Source: an uncultured Flavobacteriales bacterium
GTDB lineage: Bacteria; Bacteroidota; Bacteroidia; Flavobacteriales; UBA1820
NCBI GenBank assembly: GCA_959608625.1
Contig: CAUHQV010000024.1
Coordinates: 1 to 35,474 of the forward strand
Direction: 5' to 3'
Length of the DNA: 35,474 nt
In this document: in pieces, positions 1-8,094 of the stretch
Layout: every line of letters starts with the position of its first letter
Position numbering within the stretch: the stretch's first letter is position 1
Made by a program: the position numbers and the translations under genes
The notes under the pieces: generated by a model
Database searches by the model: none
Seen by the model: only the letters and a program-made list of their open reading frames with translations
Told to the model about the DNA's origin: nothing

Positions 1-220
1 GGGCCGGCCGACACGAACAACCCGTGCACAACGGTGAACGACCGGTGGCGCCCGCCCCAGCAGCCGGAATAAAAACCCACCGCCGCTGAAACCGAATCGC
101 GCGGCCCCGTTGGGGCCGCGCTATTCGTTTGCAGAGGCGGTGTGTTTTTATTCCGGCTGATGGGCCGGGCGCAACAGGTCGTTCACCGTTTTGACCGGAT
201 TGAACGTTTCGGCCGGCACT
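1..220. repeat. Near-perfect inverted repeat at the window edge, probable fold-back
   Basis: Bases 1 to about 98 match the reverse complement of about 122 to 220 without gaps, centred on a GC hairpin at 99-121. The left arm therefore mimics the C-terminal codons of the DUF4301 gene on the opposite strand, including the stop. I count about 17 mismatches outside the hairpin loop; 11 of them are T-to-G or A-to-C going from the gene copy to the left copy. Such directional change in non-selected as well as coding positions looks more like low-quality read sequence than gene evolution. A true convergent duplicated gene end is the alternative. Confidence 0.75.
99..121 (-). terminator. GC hairpin downstream of the DUF4301 gene
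   Basis: A 10-bp perfect stem (GCGCGGCCCC at 99-108 with its complement at 112-121) closes a 3-base loop and extends through a further CGAAT/ATTCG pairing. It lies 26 bases past the stop of the DUF4301 gene. No clear T-run follows on the minus strand, so it is only a plausible terminator. Because it is the centre of the terminal inverted repeat, its left half may be an assembly reflection of the right half. Confidence 0.45.
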
Positions 221-1698
221 TCCACGAATACCGTGTTCCAATCGCTCATTGCCCCGTTCCACAAGCCCGGACGCTCCAACGCCTTGATATCCCGTCCTTC
301 GAGGCTTTTCTGGGAAATGAACCCGGCTTGGGGGTCGACGAAAAGATCGAGGTCGAATTTCCGCCCGTTGAAATCCTTCGTGGCGCATACCAAGTCTACC
401 GGATTGAAATGGGACGAGGATTCCATAATACGCTTCTTGTTTTCGTCGGTTAGGTCTATCTGGGCGCTTTCCACGATTTGCAGCGCCGTTTCTCCGCCTT
501 TTCCGCGCACCCAGAAAGGCCCGCCGCCCGGTTCCCCTTCGTTCTTCACCATTCCGCATACCCGCAGCGGCCGGTCGAGTACCCGGGTGAGGAATTCCTT
601 TTTTCCCGCCCGTTCCAGCGAATGGTAGCTTTCGGGCAGCTTATAGCACAGGGACCATTGGACAAAATCCTCAATATGTTGCAGGCTCCCCTCCGAGAGC
701 TCGAGATCGAAACTCCGTAGGTATTTGTGTATATCCTCTTGAAGTTCCAGCAGATAGCCGGCCAACGCTTGCTTGTACAAGACAGTCGTTTCTTTCAACC
801 TGTCCGGCACCACATTGTCAATGTTCTTGATGAATATCACATCGGCGTCTATCTCTCCCAGGTTTTTGATCAGCGCCCCGTGCCCGCCCGGCCGGAAGAC
901 CAGACGACCTTCAGTATCCCGGACAGGGTTGTTTTCCATATCTACGGCAATAGTATCCGTAGAAGGGCTCTGGGTGGAGTATTCGGCTTCTACGCTCACA
1001 TGGTTTATCCGCTCTGCCTCGGGCGTTACCGAACGCATCAGGGCCTCGAACAGGATCTCGTGTTCGGGCGATACGGTAAAATGGATCCGGACTTTGCGGC
1101 CTTCGCCGGTGGCGTACATTACCCCCTCAGCCAAATGTTCTTCGGCTGCTTTACGGGCTTTGACCGGGTATTTATGGAAAGAGATCAATCCTTTGGGTAA
1201 CGTCCCGTATCCCAACCCTTCGCCCGAAAGGACTTTTCGGACAATGTCGGCGCAGTCCCCGTCCGCGAGCCGTTTTCCGATGTCGTCGCCCGCCGAAGCG
1301 TAAACATTCGCCAGTTCGTCGAAGAAAGCGAACCGCCGGATGTTTTTGAAAAATGCATCGACGCTGCCCAATTTCCTCTGGGCGATGAATTCGCCGAACG
1401 GCAGTCCCGAAGACGGAAAATCGTCCATAAAGACGAATAAATCCTTAAACATACGGGTAGCGGCCCCGCTGGCAGGGACAAATTTCAGGATGTCCAGTTT
1501 GGGAGCCTTTTGTTCGTAGAGGCTGCGGTAGTGCTCGGCCCGCTCATCGCTTAGGCGCGCAATGCCGTTGCCTACGGTGGCGGCAGCGGTGATATCCAGC
1601 GGCGGGAAACCTTTGCGGAAACATTCCACCTGCCTTTCTATTTCTTTTTCGGAGAGGCCTTTCTCCCGGATTTGTTCTATATCCTGGTCTGTAAGCAT
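148..1698 (-). CDS. DUF4301 family protein, nucleotidyltransferase-like
   Basis: A 516-residue protein of the DUF4301 family, found in Bacteroidota and of no established function. The open frame extends to 1776, but that would run into the upstream glycogen synthase; ATG at 1698 lies 16 bases after that gene's stop and gives a natural start (MLTDQDIEQIREKG). Several motifs recall UDP-sugar pyrophosphorylases: FVPASGAATRM at about 73-83 resembles the nucleotide-binding G-x-G-T-R-M loop, LPKGLISFHKY at about 168-178 resembles the following lysine motif, and FRPGGHGAL (268-276) plus FIKNIDNV (289-296) resemble the sugar-binding and metal-binding blocks. I infer a GT-A-type nucleotidyltransferase fold. 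Its place directly after glycogen synthase suggests a role in sugar-nucleotide or glycogen metabolism, but the substrate is unknown. Confidence 0.85.
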   Translation of the reverse strand: MLTDQDIEQIREKGLSEKEIERQVECFRKGFPPLDITAAATVGNGIARLSDERAEHYRSLYEQKAPKLDILKFVPASGAATRMFKDLFVFMDDFPSSGLPFGEFIAQRKLGSVDAFFKNIRRFAFFDELANVYASAGDDIGKRLADGDCADIVRKVLSGEGLGYGTLPKGLISFHKYPVKARKAAEEHLAEGVMYATGEGRKVRIHFTVSPEHEILFEALMRSVTPEAERINHVSVEAEYSTQSPSTDTIAVDMENNPVRDTEGRLVFRPGGHGALIKNLGEIDADVIFIKNIDNVVPDRLKETTVLYKQALAGYLLELQEDIHKYLRSFDLELSEGSLQHIEDFVQWSLCYKLPESYHSLERAGKKEFLTRVLDRPLRVCGMVKNEGEPGGGPFWVRGKGGETALQIVESAQIDLTDENKKRIMESSSHFNPVDLVCATKDFNGRKFDLDLFVDPQAGFISQKSLEGRDIKALERPGLWNGAMSDWNTVFVEVPAETFNPVKTVNDLLRPAHQPE

Positions 1699-1714
1699 GA
1701 CTGAGGTTGTCTGT

Positions 1715-3556
1715 TTATTTCGAGTTCGTTTTCTTGATCTTTCCCTTTTCGATGCCGCAGATGGAATCGTACGCATCGAAATAATAGCGGATGAGGTTTT
1801 TCCAGTCGAATTCCACCGAGAAATCCTCCGCCCCGCTGCGTATCATCAAGCGTTCGCGGGAAGTGGAGGTGGCGAAACGGAGCATGTAGTTGGCCAGATC
1901 CTCGGCGGCTTGTCCGAACGAATGGTTGCGCCGGTGGAGAATCTTTACGCCCCGGGATTCATCGCCCGAAGTAAAGTTTTCTACGTAATCTCCGAACCCG
2001 GCCAGATCGGAAGTGACGGCCGGAACCCCGCTGGCGATGCTCTCGCAGGGAGTATAGCCCCACGGTTCATAATAACTGGGGAATACGCCCAAATGGCAAC
2101 CGCGGACGAACTCGCTGTATTCCATCCCGAAAAGCGGGTTGTCCGGCGAAATGAAAGCCGGATGGTAGACGATCTTCACCCGGTCGTCCTTTTTATTGAC
2201 CATCCCCGATGTACGGAGGAAATTGAGTATCTCGTCCTTGTAATCGTCTATGATATTGTGTGTCACCACGGGAGGGAGTGTGTTGGTCTTCCACGACTGC
2301 AGCGTGCGCTTGATGCGGAATTGGGTGGTTTCGTTCACGAACGAATTCATATCCGGCAGGTCGCTTGTGCGGGCATGGGAGGCCAGATACTCGAACAGGT
2401 CTTCCCCCATTTCCGTGCCCAGGCTCTGGGTACTTTTGCGCAATTCCTCCATCACGCCGCGGGCGTTGAGTACGGCCGGGTTGATGCTGTGTACCGGCCG
2501 GTTGGTGATAAAGAACATGACCACCGTGATGTCCGAACCGATCATTTTCAGTTTGTAGTTCAGCCGGGCCAGGGCTTCGAGCGTGATGTCGAACCCTTTG
2601 TTCTTGTATTCGTACCGGCCCGAAGTGAAGAAATACAGCGTGCGGGACAGGTCGAACGAATAGGAACCGAAGAAATGCCCGCGCACAAACTGGTGTATCT
2701 TGGATTTGAGCTCCTGGTGCAGGATCTCCACTTTATAGAAAGAGGAAAATTTATTGATGTTCAGTCCATTCGGGGTGATATGGCTCGGTTTGCGGCCCAA
2801 CAGGTACTCGCACTCGGTATCCATCACCCGGCTTACGGTCGAAAAGGCATCCGCCGTCCCCGCGGCCGCCCGTTCGAGTTGGGCTTCGGTGAGGATATTG
2901 AAATAGACCGCCTCTTTCAGCCAATCCACATACGGCAGGCGGGTGTAATAATTGGGGTCGTTAAAAGCCAGATAACGCCCCAGGAGGGTGGCGTGGGTCG
3001 TAAAGACCGTCTTATAAGGCATTTTTTCGCTGCGGATGAACGGCAGAGGTGCTCCGGACATCCATTCGTGGAACTGAAGCATCACCGGTGCGTCGAAGTA
3101 CGATTTTTTCTCCGCCAGTTTTTTAAAGAAAGTATAGACCGCAAATCCGAAGGAAATCACGTCGGAGGCCAGGGGGGAGGCATTCCCGGAATCCACCCCG
3201 TGCTCTTTCCACAGGAAATACTTGAAATCGGCCGTACGCCCGGCCACCCCGGCCACATTGAACAGGATGGTTTTAGGTTTTCCGGTGATCAGCCAGGTGC
3301 CGTAATGTACGTCGAACCCTTCGTCCCACATTTCCCGGATGGTCTTCCCGATTTCGTCGTCCGGCAGGTCGTTGTATTCGAATTCGGCCCGGGCCTTGTC
3401 CGAATAAGGGCCGATAGCGTGATAATTGACGGAAAAATATTCGGATACCGACGGCATTTTGGAACGGAGCACCGTGTAAATGCCGCCCATCTGGTTGCAT
3501 ACTTCCCACGATATTTCGAAAAGCTTGCGGGAGTCCTTCGCCTGCAAATTCTGCAT
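1715..3556 (-). CDS. Glycogen synthase, GT3 (eukaryote-like) type
   Basis: A 613-residue cytoplasmic glycosyltransferase that should extend alpha-1,4-glucan chains from a nucleotide-glucose donor. It belongs to GT3, the fungal/animal glycogen synthase family also used by Bacteroidota, not to bacterial GT5 GlgA. Diagnostic blocks are EVCNQMGGIYTVLRSKM at 18-34, where the glycine loop contacts the donor, GRYEYKNKGFDITLEAL at 313-329, and PSYYEPWGYTPCESIASG at 493-510, the hallmark GT3 donor-binding motif with the paired acidic residues. Length fits the family. It is followed after 16 bases by the DUF4301 gene, so the two are probably cotranscribed. No convincing TAnnTTTG element is visible in the 166 bases between its ATG and the pnp terminator, although that stretch holds an 8-bp inverted repeat (3638-3645 with 3688-3695). 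Confidence 0.93.
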   Translation of the reverse strand: MQNLQAKDSRKLFEISWEVCNQMGGIYTVLRSKMPSVSEYFSVNYHAIGPYSDKARAEFEYNDLPDDEIGKTIREMWDEGFDVHYGTWLITGKPKTILFNVAGVAGRTADFKYFLWKEHGVDSGNASPLASDVISFGFAVYTFFKKLAEKKSYFDAPVMLQFHEWMSGAPLPFIRSEKMPYKTVFTTHATLLGRYLAFNDPNYYTRLPYVDWLKEAVYFNILTEAQLERAAAGTADAFSTVSRVMDTECEYLLGRKPSHITPNGLNINKFSSFYKVEILHQELKSKIHQFVRGHFFGSYSFDLSRTLYFFTSGRYEYKNKGFDITLEALARLNYKLKMIGSDITVVMFFITNRPVHSINPAVLNARGVMEELRKSTQSLGTEMGEDLFEYLASHARTSDLPDMNSFVNETTQFRIKRTLQSWKTNTLPPVVTHNIIDDYKDEILNFLRTSGMVNKKDDRVKIVYHPAFISPDNPLFGMEYSEFVRGCHLGVFPSYYEPWGYTPCESIASGVPAVTSDLAGFGDYVENFTSGDESRGVKILHRRNHSFGQAAEDLANYMLRFATSTSRERLMIRSGAEDFSVEFDWKNLIRYYFDAYDSICGIEKGKIKKTNSK

Positions 3557-3723
3557 AATAGTACCGTTTTTTCGTTAATAGGATATGTAGCCGATACCGC
3601 CGTCCGGTCCCTTCAGGCCGGGGAGAAAATGACGGTAGGCTAAATATCCGAAATATTTTTAATAGTACGCTTTTTTCCGGCTTAATTATTTAGCCGAGGA
3701 AAAAGGTTTTTTATAAAGGGCCA

Positions 3724-3758
3724 CAAAAAAAGCGGCCGCATTTTTAGTGCGGCCGCTT
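3724..3758 (-). terminator. Rho-independent terminator of pnp
   Basis: Stem AGCGGCCGCA (3731-3740) pairs perfectly with 3748-3757 across a 7-base loop. Read on the minus strand it is followed by seven Ts (3724-3730), a textbook intrinsic terminator 25 bases past the pnp stop. It isolates pnp from the glycogen synthase pair. Confidence 0.88.
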
Positions 3759-3782
3759 GCGGTCTATGTAAGGAGCTAAAAA

Positions 3783-6161
3783 TTATTCTTCCGAAGAGGA
3801 CTCGCGGTTTTCTCCGTAGGAGTTACCCCGGTCTTCGCGCGGACGGTCGTCTCGGCGGCGGTCGTCACGCCTGTCGTCTCCACGGAATCCACCGCGGCGG
3901 TCATCGCCGCCCCGGAAACCTCCACGGCGGTCGTCTCCACCCCGGAATCCACCCCGACGGTCGTCACGAAATCCACCGCGGCGGTCATCGCGCGGGGGAC
4001 GTGCAGGCCGGTCCACCCAGTCGGCGGGTTTTTCCTTCATGGCGCGAAGGGATACCTTCAGACGTCCTTTTTCCTTGTCTATTTCGATCAAACGAACGTG
4101 AATTTTGTCGCCTACGTGTACGTAGTCTTCGGCGTTATCCACGCGTTTCCAGTCGAGTTCCGAGATATGGAGCATGGCGTCGCGGTTGGGGCCGAGTTCT
4201 ACGATGGCGCCGAAATCGCGTACATCCGTTACCGTTACATCGAATTCTTCGCCGATCTCCGGTTCGAAAGCGATCAGTTTAATCATATTCTGGGCAGCTT
4301 CCATTCCTTCGGGCGAAGTGCCGAGTATCTGTACTTTTCCGATGTTGCCTTCCTCTTCGATGGTCACGGTCGTTCCGGTCTCGGCCTGGATACGCTGTAT
4401 CACCTTGCCGCCGGTGCCTATGATGCCGCCGATAGAGTCTTTGGGCACTTCCAGGGTGACCATCTTCGGCGCGTGATCCTTGACGGTGGGACGCGGTTCG
4501 GAAATAGCCTCCTTGATCTTGCCCAGGATGTGCATACGACCGTCGTGGGCTTGTGCCAGCGCTTTGGTGAGCACTTCATAGGAAAGTCCTTTTACCTTGA
4601 TGTCCATCTGGCAAGCGGTGATACCGTCCTCGGTACCCGTTACCTTGAAGTCCATATCGCCCAGGTGGTCTTCGTCGCCCAGAATGTCCGAAAGGACGGC
4701 GAACTGACCGGTCTTCTCGTCGGTGATAAGACCCATGGCGATACCCGATACCGGTTTGGTGATCTGAATACCGGCATCCATCAGGGCCAGCGTACCGGCG
4801 CATACCGTAGCCATCGAAGAAGATCCGTTGGACTCCAACACGTTGGATACGATGCGTACCGTGTAGGGGCAGTCGGCAGGGATCACCTGCTTCAGAGCCC
4901 GGTAAGCCAGGTTTCCGTGGCCTATTTCCCGGCGGGATACCCCGCGCATCGGCTTGGTTTCACCGGTGGAATAGGGAGGGAAGTTATAGTGAAGATAAAA
5001 GTTCTGTTTGTATTTGAACGATACACCGTCCACTTCGTTGGCATCGAGGCTCGTACCGAGGGTTACGGTACCCAGGGCCTGCGTTTCGCCGCGGGTGAAC
5101 ACGGACGAACCGTGAGGGGCGGGCAGCGCATCCACTACGCACCAGATGGGGCGTATTTCGGTCGTTTTGCGGCCGTCCAGGCGGATTCCTTCGTCCAGGA
5201 TCAGGCGGCGCACTGCGTCGCGCTCTACGTCGTGGTAGTACAATTTGGCCAAAGCGACTTTCTGCGCCCGCTCTTCTTTGTCCATACCTTCTTCGGGCAG
5301 GTTCTGCTCGATGAATTCGCGGATGATTTCGTCGAATTTCTCGGAGCGTTCCTGTTTGCCCAAGCCCATTTTGGCCACGGCATATGCTTTGTCGTAAGTA
5401 GCTTTCTTAACTTCCTCGCGCAACTGTTCGTCGTTGGTCTCGTGGCAGTAAACGCGTTTTACGGCAGCTTTAGGCACTTCGGCGGCGAGGGCCTTCTGGG
5501 CTTCCACCTGATCTTTGATAGCTTCGTGGGCGGTTTTGAGCGCTTCGATCATTTCCTCTTCGGAAACGAACTTCATCTCACCTTCCACCATAGCGATGGA
5601 ATCCATCGTCGCACCGACCATCAGTTCGATGTCGGCCTGTTCCATTTGCTCCTGCGTGGGGTTGATGACGAATTGTCCGTCGATACGCGCTACGCGTACT
5701 TCGGAGATCGGGCCATCGAACGGTATATCGGATACCGCGATAGCGGTGGAGGCGGCCAGTCCGGCCAGCGAATCGGGGCGGGTTTGTCCGTCGTATGAAA
5801 GCAGCTGTACGATCACCTGCGTCTCGGCATGGTAGTCCGAAGGGAACATCGGGCGAAGGATACGGTCTACCAGGCGGGCTACCAGGATCTCTTCATCGTT
5901 GGGGCGCATTTCACGTTTCATGAAACCGCCCGGAAAACGCCCTGCTGCGGGGAATTGTTCTTTGTATTCTACGGTAAGGGGCAGAAAATCGGCGCCTTCC
6001 TTGCCTTCGGCGGCGGAAGTGACGGTAGCCAGCAGCACCGTGCCGCCCATGCGAACGATCGCGGAACCGGAAGCCTGTTTGGCCAGTACGCCGGTCTCAA
6101 TAGTAATAGTCCGACCGTCTTTCAGCGTAACGGTCTGAGATAGTGGTTGTGGAACCTGCAT
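3783..6161 (-). CDS. pnp: Polyribonucleotide nucleotidyltransferase with RGG tail
   Basis: A 792-residue PNPase, the trimeric phosphorolytic 3'-to-5' exoribonuclease of RNA turnover. Two RNase PH domains lie at about 15-145 and 320-555, separated by an all-helical linker. The catalytic stretch SDILGDEDHLGDMDFKVTG is at 491-509. A KH domain follows (about 565-630) with GxxG loop GTGG at 582-585, then an S1 domain (about 637-708). Beyond S1 the protein carries a low-complexity tail, about 720-778, with four DDRRGGFR units and further Asp-Arg repeats, ending acidic. Such an RGG-like tail is expected to bind RNA non-specifically and is absent from E. coli PNPase. The gene has its own promoter-like -7 box about 86-93 bases upstream and a strong terminator, so it is probably monocistronic. 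Confidence 0.97.
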   Translation of the reverse strand: MQVPQPLSQTVTLKDGRTITIETGVLAKQASGSAIVRMGGTVLLATVTSAAEGKEGADFLPLTVEYKEQFPAAGRFPGGFMKREMRPNDEEILVARLVDRILRPMFPSDYHAETQVIVQLLSYDGQTRPDSLAGLAASTAIAVSDIPFDGPISEVRVARIDGQFVINPTQEQMEQADIELMVGATMDSIAMVEGEMKFVSEEEMIEALKTAHEAIKDQVEAQKALAAEVPKAAVKRVYCHETNDEQLREEVKKATYDKAYAVAKMGLGKQERSEKFDEIIREFIEQNLPEEGMDKEERAQKVALAKLYYHDVERDAVRRLILDEGIRLDGRKTTEIRPIWCVVDALPAPHGSSVFTRGETQALGTVTLGTSLDANEVDGVSFKYKQNFYLHYNFPPYSTGETKPMRGVSRREIGHGNLAYRALKQVIPADCPYTVRIVSNVLESNGSSSMATVCAGTLALMDAGIQITKPVSGIAMGLITDEKTGQFAVLSDILGDEDHLGDMDFKVTGTEDGITACQMDIKVKGLSYEVLTKALAQAHDGRMHILGKIKEAISEPRPTVKDHAPKMVTLEVPKDSIGGIIGTGGKVIQRIQAETGTTVTIEEEGNIGKVQILGTSPEGMEAAQNMIKLIAFEPEIGEEFDVTVTDVRDFGAIVELGPNRDAMLHISELDWKRVDNAEDYVHVGDKIHVRLIEIDKEKGRLKVSLRAMKEKPADWVDRPARPPRDDRRGGFRDDRRGGFRGGDDRRGGFRGGDDRRGGFRGDDRRDDRRRDDRPREDRGNSYGENRESSSEE

Positions 6162-6246
6162 GATCTTGATTTTTTAGAAACCCTTTTGTTCTCGAAAAGG
6201 GAGGTAACATTTTACCTTAATTATTTACTCCTTAAATTATTCCGAG

Positions 6247-6254
6247 CAAAGATA
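6247..6254 (-). promoter_or_regulatory. Candidate -7 box for pnp
   Basis: On the minus strand this reads TATCTTTG, an exact match to the Bacteroidota -7 consensus TAnnTTTG, 86-93 bases before the pnp ATG. No TTG (-33) sits at the usual 19-21 base spacing, so support rests on the -7 element alone. The leader would be about 80 bases. The remaining bases of the 206-base gap show nothing else I can name. Confidence 0.45.
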
Positions 6255-6367
6255 ACTAAAAATTCGGGGCCTTCGTTAAATATCTCCAAAAAAGAGCGGT
6301 TATGCGGAGGTATCGCACAACGCCGGCTCACAAAAGAGGTCGTTAAGGCCGTTTTCCGGCAGGAATA

Positions 6368-7447
6368 TCAGCCCTTGCGGGCGGACATGCTGTGATGGGA
6401 ATAATCCTCCCATAAGGCGAGCGCCGAGGAAAAATCTTCCGGCATCGGGCTGGAGAATTCGAGGTATTTTCCGGTGGTAGGGTGGATGAATCCCAGGAGT
6501 TCGGCGTGGAGGGCCTGCCGGGGCAGGGCTTCCATCGCGTGGCGGACGAACAGTTTGTAGGCGCCCGAAATGGTTCCTTTGAGGATCTGGTCCCCGCCGT
6601 ACCGGGAGTCAGAGAATAGGGGATGGCGGTTGAACGTGAAATGGGCGCGTATCTGGTGTGTGCGGCCGGTCTCCAGCCGGCATTCCACCAGCGTAACGTA
6701 CCCGAAGCGCTGGGCTACGCGATAGTGCGTGACGGCCGGTTTCCCGGCTTCCCCTTCCGGGAATACCGTCATTTGCAGCCGGTTGGAAGGATTGCGCCCG
6801 ATGTTCCCTGTATAGGTGCCTTCGTCTTCGTTGAAATCGCCCCATACCAAAGCCTTGTACCGCCGGCTGATGCTATGGTCGTAGAACTGGCGGGCCAGAT
6901 GGGTCATCGCATACTCCGTTTTGGCTACGACCAATAGTCCGCTGGTATCCTTGTCGATACGGTGTACCAGTCCCGGGCGTTCCATAGCGCCGGCCGTGGG
7001 GAAATGGTCGAAATGGTACGCCAGGGCATTGACCAACGTGCCGGAATAGTTACCATGGCCGGGATGAACGACCATGCCTGCCGCTTTGTCCACCACGATC
7101 AGGTTGTCGTCTTCGTAAACGATGTTCAGCGGGATATTCTCAGGGACGATAATGCCTTCGCGCACCGGGGTGGGAAGTACCACCCGGATGACATCGCCGG
7201 GTTTTATTTTATAGTTGGGTTTGACAGGGGCATCGTTCACCAGTACGCTTCCGGCACGGATGGCATTCTGTACCTTGTTGCGCGTGGCGTTCTGTACTTT
7301 GACGACCAGGTATTTGTCAATGCGGAAGGGTTCCTGCCCCTTGTCGGCCACGAAGCGGTGATGCTCGTACAGTTCGTCCTGCGATTCGTCCTGAAATTCG
7401 TCCGCAGTGGTAAGGTCGAATTCCTCTTCGGGCTGTTGTATATCCAT
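6368..7447 (-). CDS. rluD: RluA-family 23S rRNA pseudouridine synthase (RluD-like)
   Basis: A 359-residue enzyme expected to isomerise specific uridines in 23S rRNA to pseudouridine. After an acidic N-terminal stretch of about 35 residues, an S4 RNA-binding domain covers about 40-95. The catalytic domain follows with the family signature HRIDKDTSGLLVVAK, whose Asp is the nucleophile, and the later blocks RRYKALVWG and ETGRTHQIRAH. Length and domain order fit RluD rather than the shorter RluB/E/F class, but the exact target positions cannot be read from sequence. It lies 32 bases after the PASTA protein gene and is probably cotranscribed with pheT and that gene. Confidence 0.9.
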   Translation of the reverse strand: MDIQQPEEEFDLTTADEFQDESQDELYEHHRFVADKGQEPFRIDKYLVVKVQNATRNKVQNAIRAGSVLVNDAPVKPNYKIKPGDVIRVVLPTPVREGIIVPENIPLNIVYEDDNLIVVDKAAGMVVHPGHGNYSGTLVNALAYHFDHFPTAGAMERPGLVHRIDKDTSGLLVVAKTEYAMTHLARQFYDHSISRRYKALVWGDFNEDEGTYTGNIGRNPSNRLQMTVFPEGEAGKPAVTHYRVAQRFGYVTLVECRLETGRTHQIRAHFTFNRHPLFSDSRYGGDQILKGTISGAYKLFVRHAMEALPRQALHAELLGFIHPTTGKYLEFSSPMPEDFSSALALWEDYSHHSMSARKG

Positions 7448-7479
7448 AAAATCGTTTCTTTTATAAGGCTAGGCGGCGG

Positions 7480-8070
7480 TTAAAAATCGTCTACGCCCAG
7501 CGTATCCACGGCTACGGCCGCCTGATCCCCTTCGCCGGCAATGATATCGATGACGGTTGATTTGGGCAGCTTTTGTCCAGGATGTACCGAATGTCCTCCT
7601 ACGGACAGCCCGAGTACCACGTCGCGGCCGATATGCGGCTGGTAAATCACTTCGCCTACGGTAAATCCGGAAGCTGTAAGACGCCGGGAGACATTGTCTA
7701 TCTTGTCGTTCTCAAAATCCACGGGAGGTATCGTGGCATTTTCCCAAGAGGAGCGGTTGATCTTCAGATAGACCTTGCGCCCTTGTTTTACGGCCGTTCC
7801 GGCCGAAGGGTCCTGGGACAGTACCGCCCGGGGGCGTTTTCCCGATTCGTAACGCGACGAGTCGATGATCTCCCATTTGAACCCCATCGCATCGAGGGTC
7901 TGCGTGGCCAATGTCGCGTCCATACCGCGCAGGTCGGGGGTGGGGTAGGTCTCGTCATGGCGGGTATAGCTGTCCAGCCAGTACATGAATCCCACCATCA
8001 GCACCACGGCAATGGCCGCAGCGCCCAGGATATTGAGTACGTATTTGTTTTTAAAGAAATCCTTCAGCAT
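7480..8070 (-). CDS. Membrane-anchored PASTA-domain protein
   Basis: A 196-residue protein with a short cytoplasmic N-terminus, one membrane segment at about 12-32 (LNILGAAAIAVVLMVGFMYW), and an extracytoplasmic part. That part resembles two or three PASTA repeats: PTPDLRGMDATLATQTLDAMGF at about 43-64 is typical, followed by SQDPSAGTAVKQGRKVYLKI and later PGQKLPKSTVIDIIAGEG. PASTA repeats in other bacteria bind peptidoglycan fragments or beta-lactams, usually attached to Ser/Thr kinases or PBPs; here no kinase domain is present. It sits between pheT (24 bases upstream) and the rluD-like gene, an arrangement I believe is common in Bacteroidales. Cell-wall sensing is inferred only. Confidence 0.8.
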   Translation of the reverse strand: MLKDFFKNKYVLNILGAAAIAVVLMVGFMYWLDSYTRHDETYPTPDLRGMDATLATQTLDAMGFKWEIIDSSRYESGKRPRAVLSQDPSAGTAVKQGRKVYLKINRSSWENATIPPVDFENDKIDNVSRRLTASGFTVGEVIYQPHIGRDVVLGLSVGGHSVHPGQKLPKSTVIDIIAGEGDQAAVAVDTLGVDDF

Positions 8071-8094
8071 AGCGTGCCGGGTTATGGTGTTATT

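Noticed and set aside
1..72. Apparent C-terminal end of a plus-strand gene reading into a TAA at 70-72
   Set aside because: It is the mirror image of the DUF4301 C-terminus within the terminal inverted repeat, so it is more likely a fold-back copy than a real gene end.
1562..3643. 693-codon open frame on the plus strand opposite glycogen synthase
   Set aside because: It is antisense to a gene with clear GT3 motifs; the composition of the coding strand leaves the opposite frame open. No family resemblance in its translation.
3638..3695. 8-bp inverted repeat GGCTAAAT/ATTTAGCC in the leader of glycogen synthase, considered as a riboswitch or operator
   Set aside because: The arms are far apart (42 bases) and AT-rich, and no known riboswitch core is visible. 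It may be chance.
3830..3990. Repeats inside pnp considered as a CRISPR-like or other repeat array
   Set aside because: The repeats are imperfect, have no spacers and are in frame, coding for the DDRRGGFR tail.
4098..5798. 566-codon plus-strand open frame opposite pnp
   Set aside because: Shadow of the strongly conserved PNPase gene.
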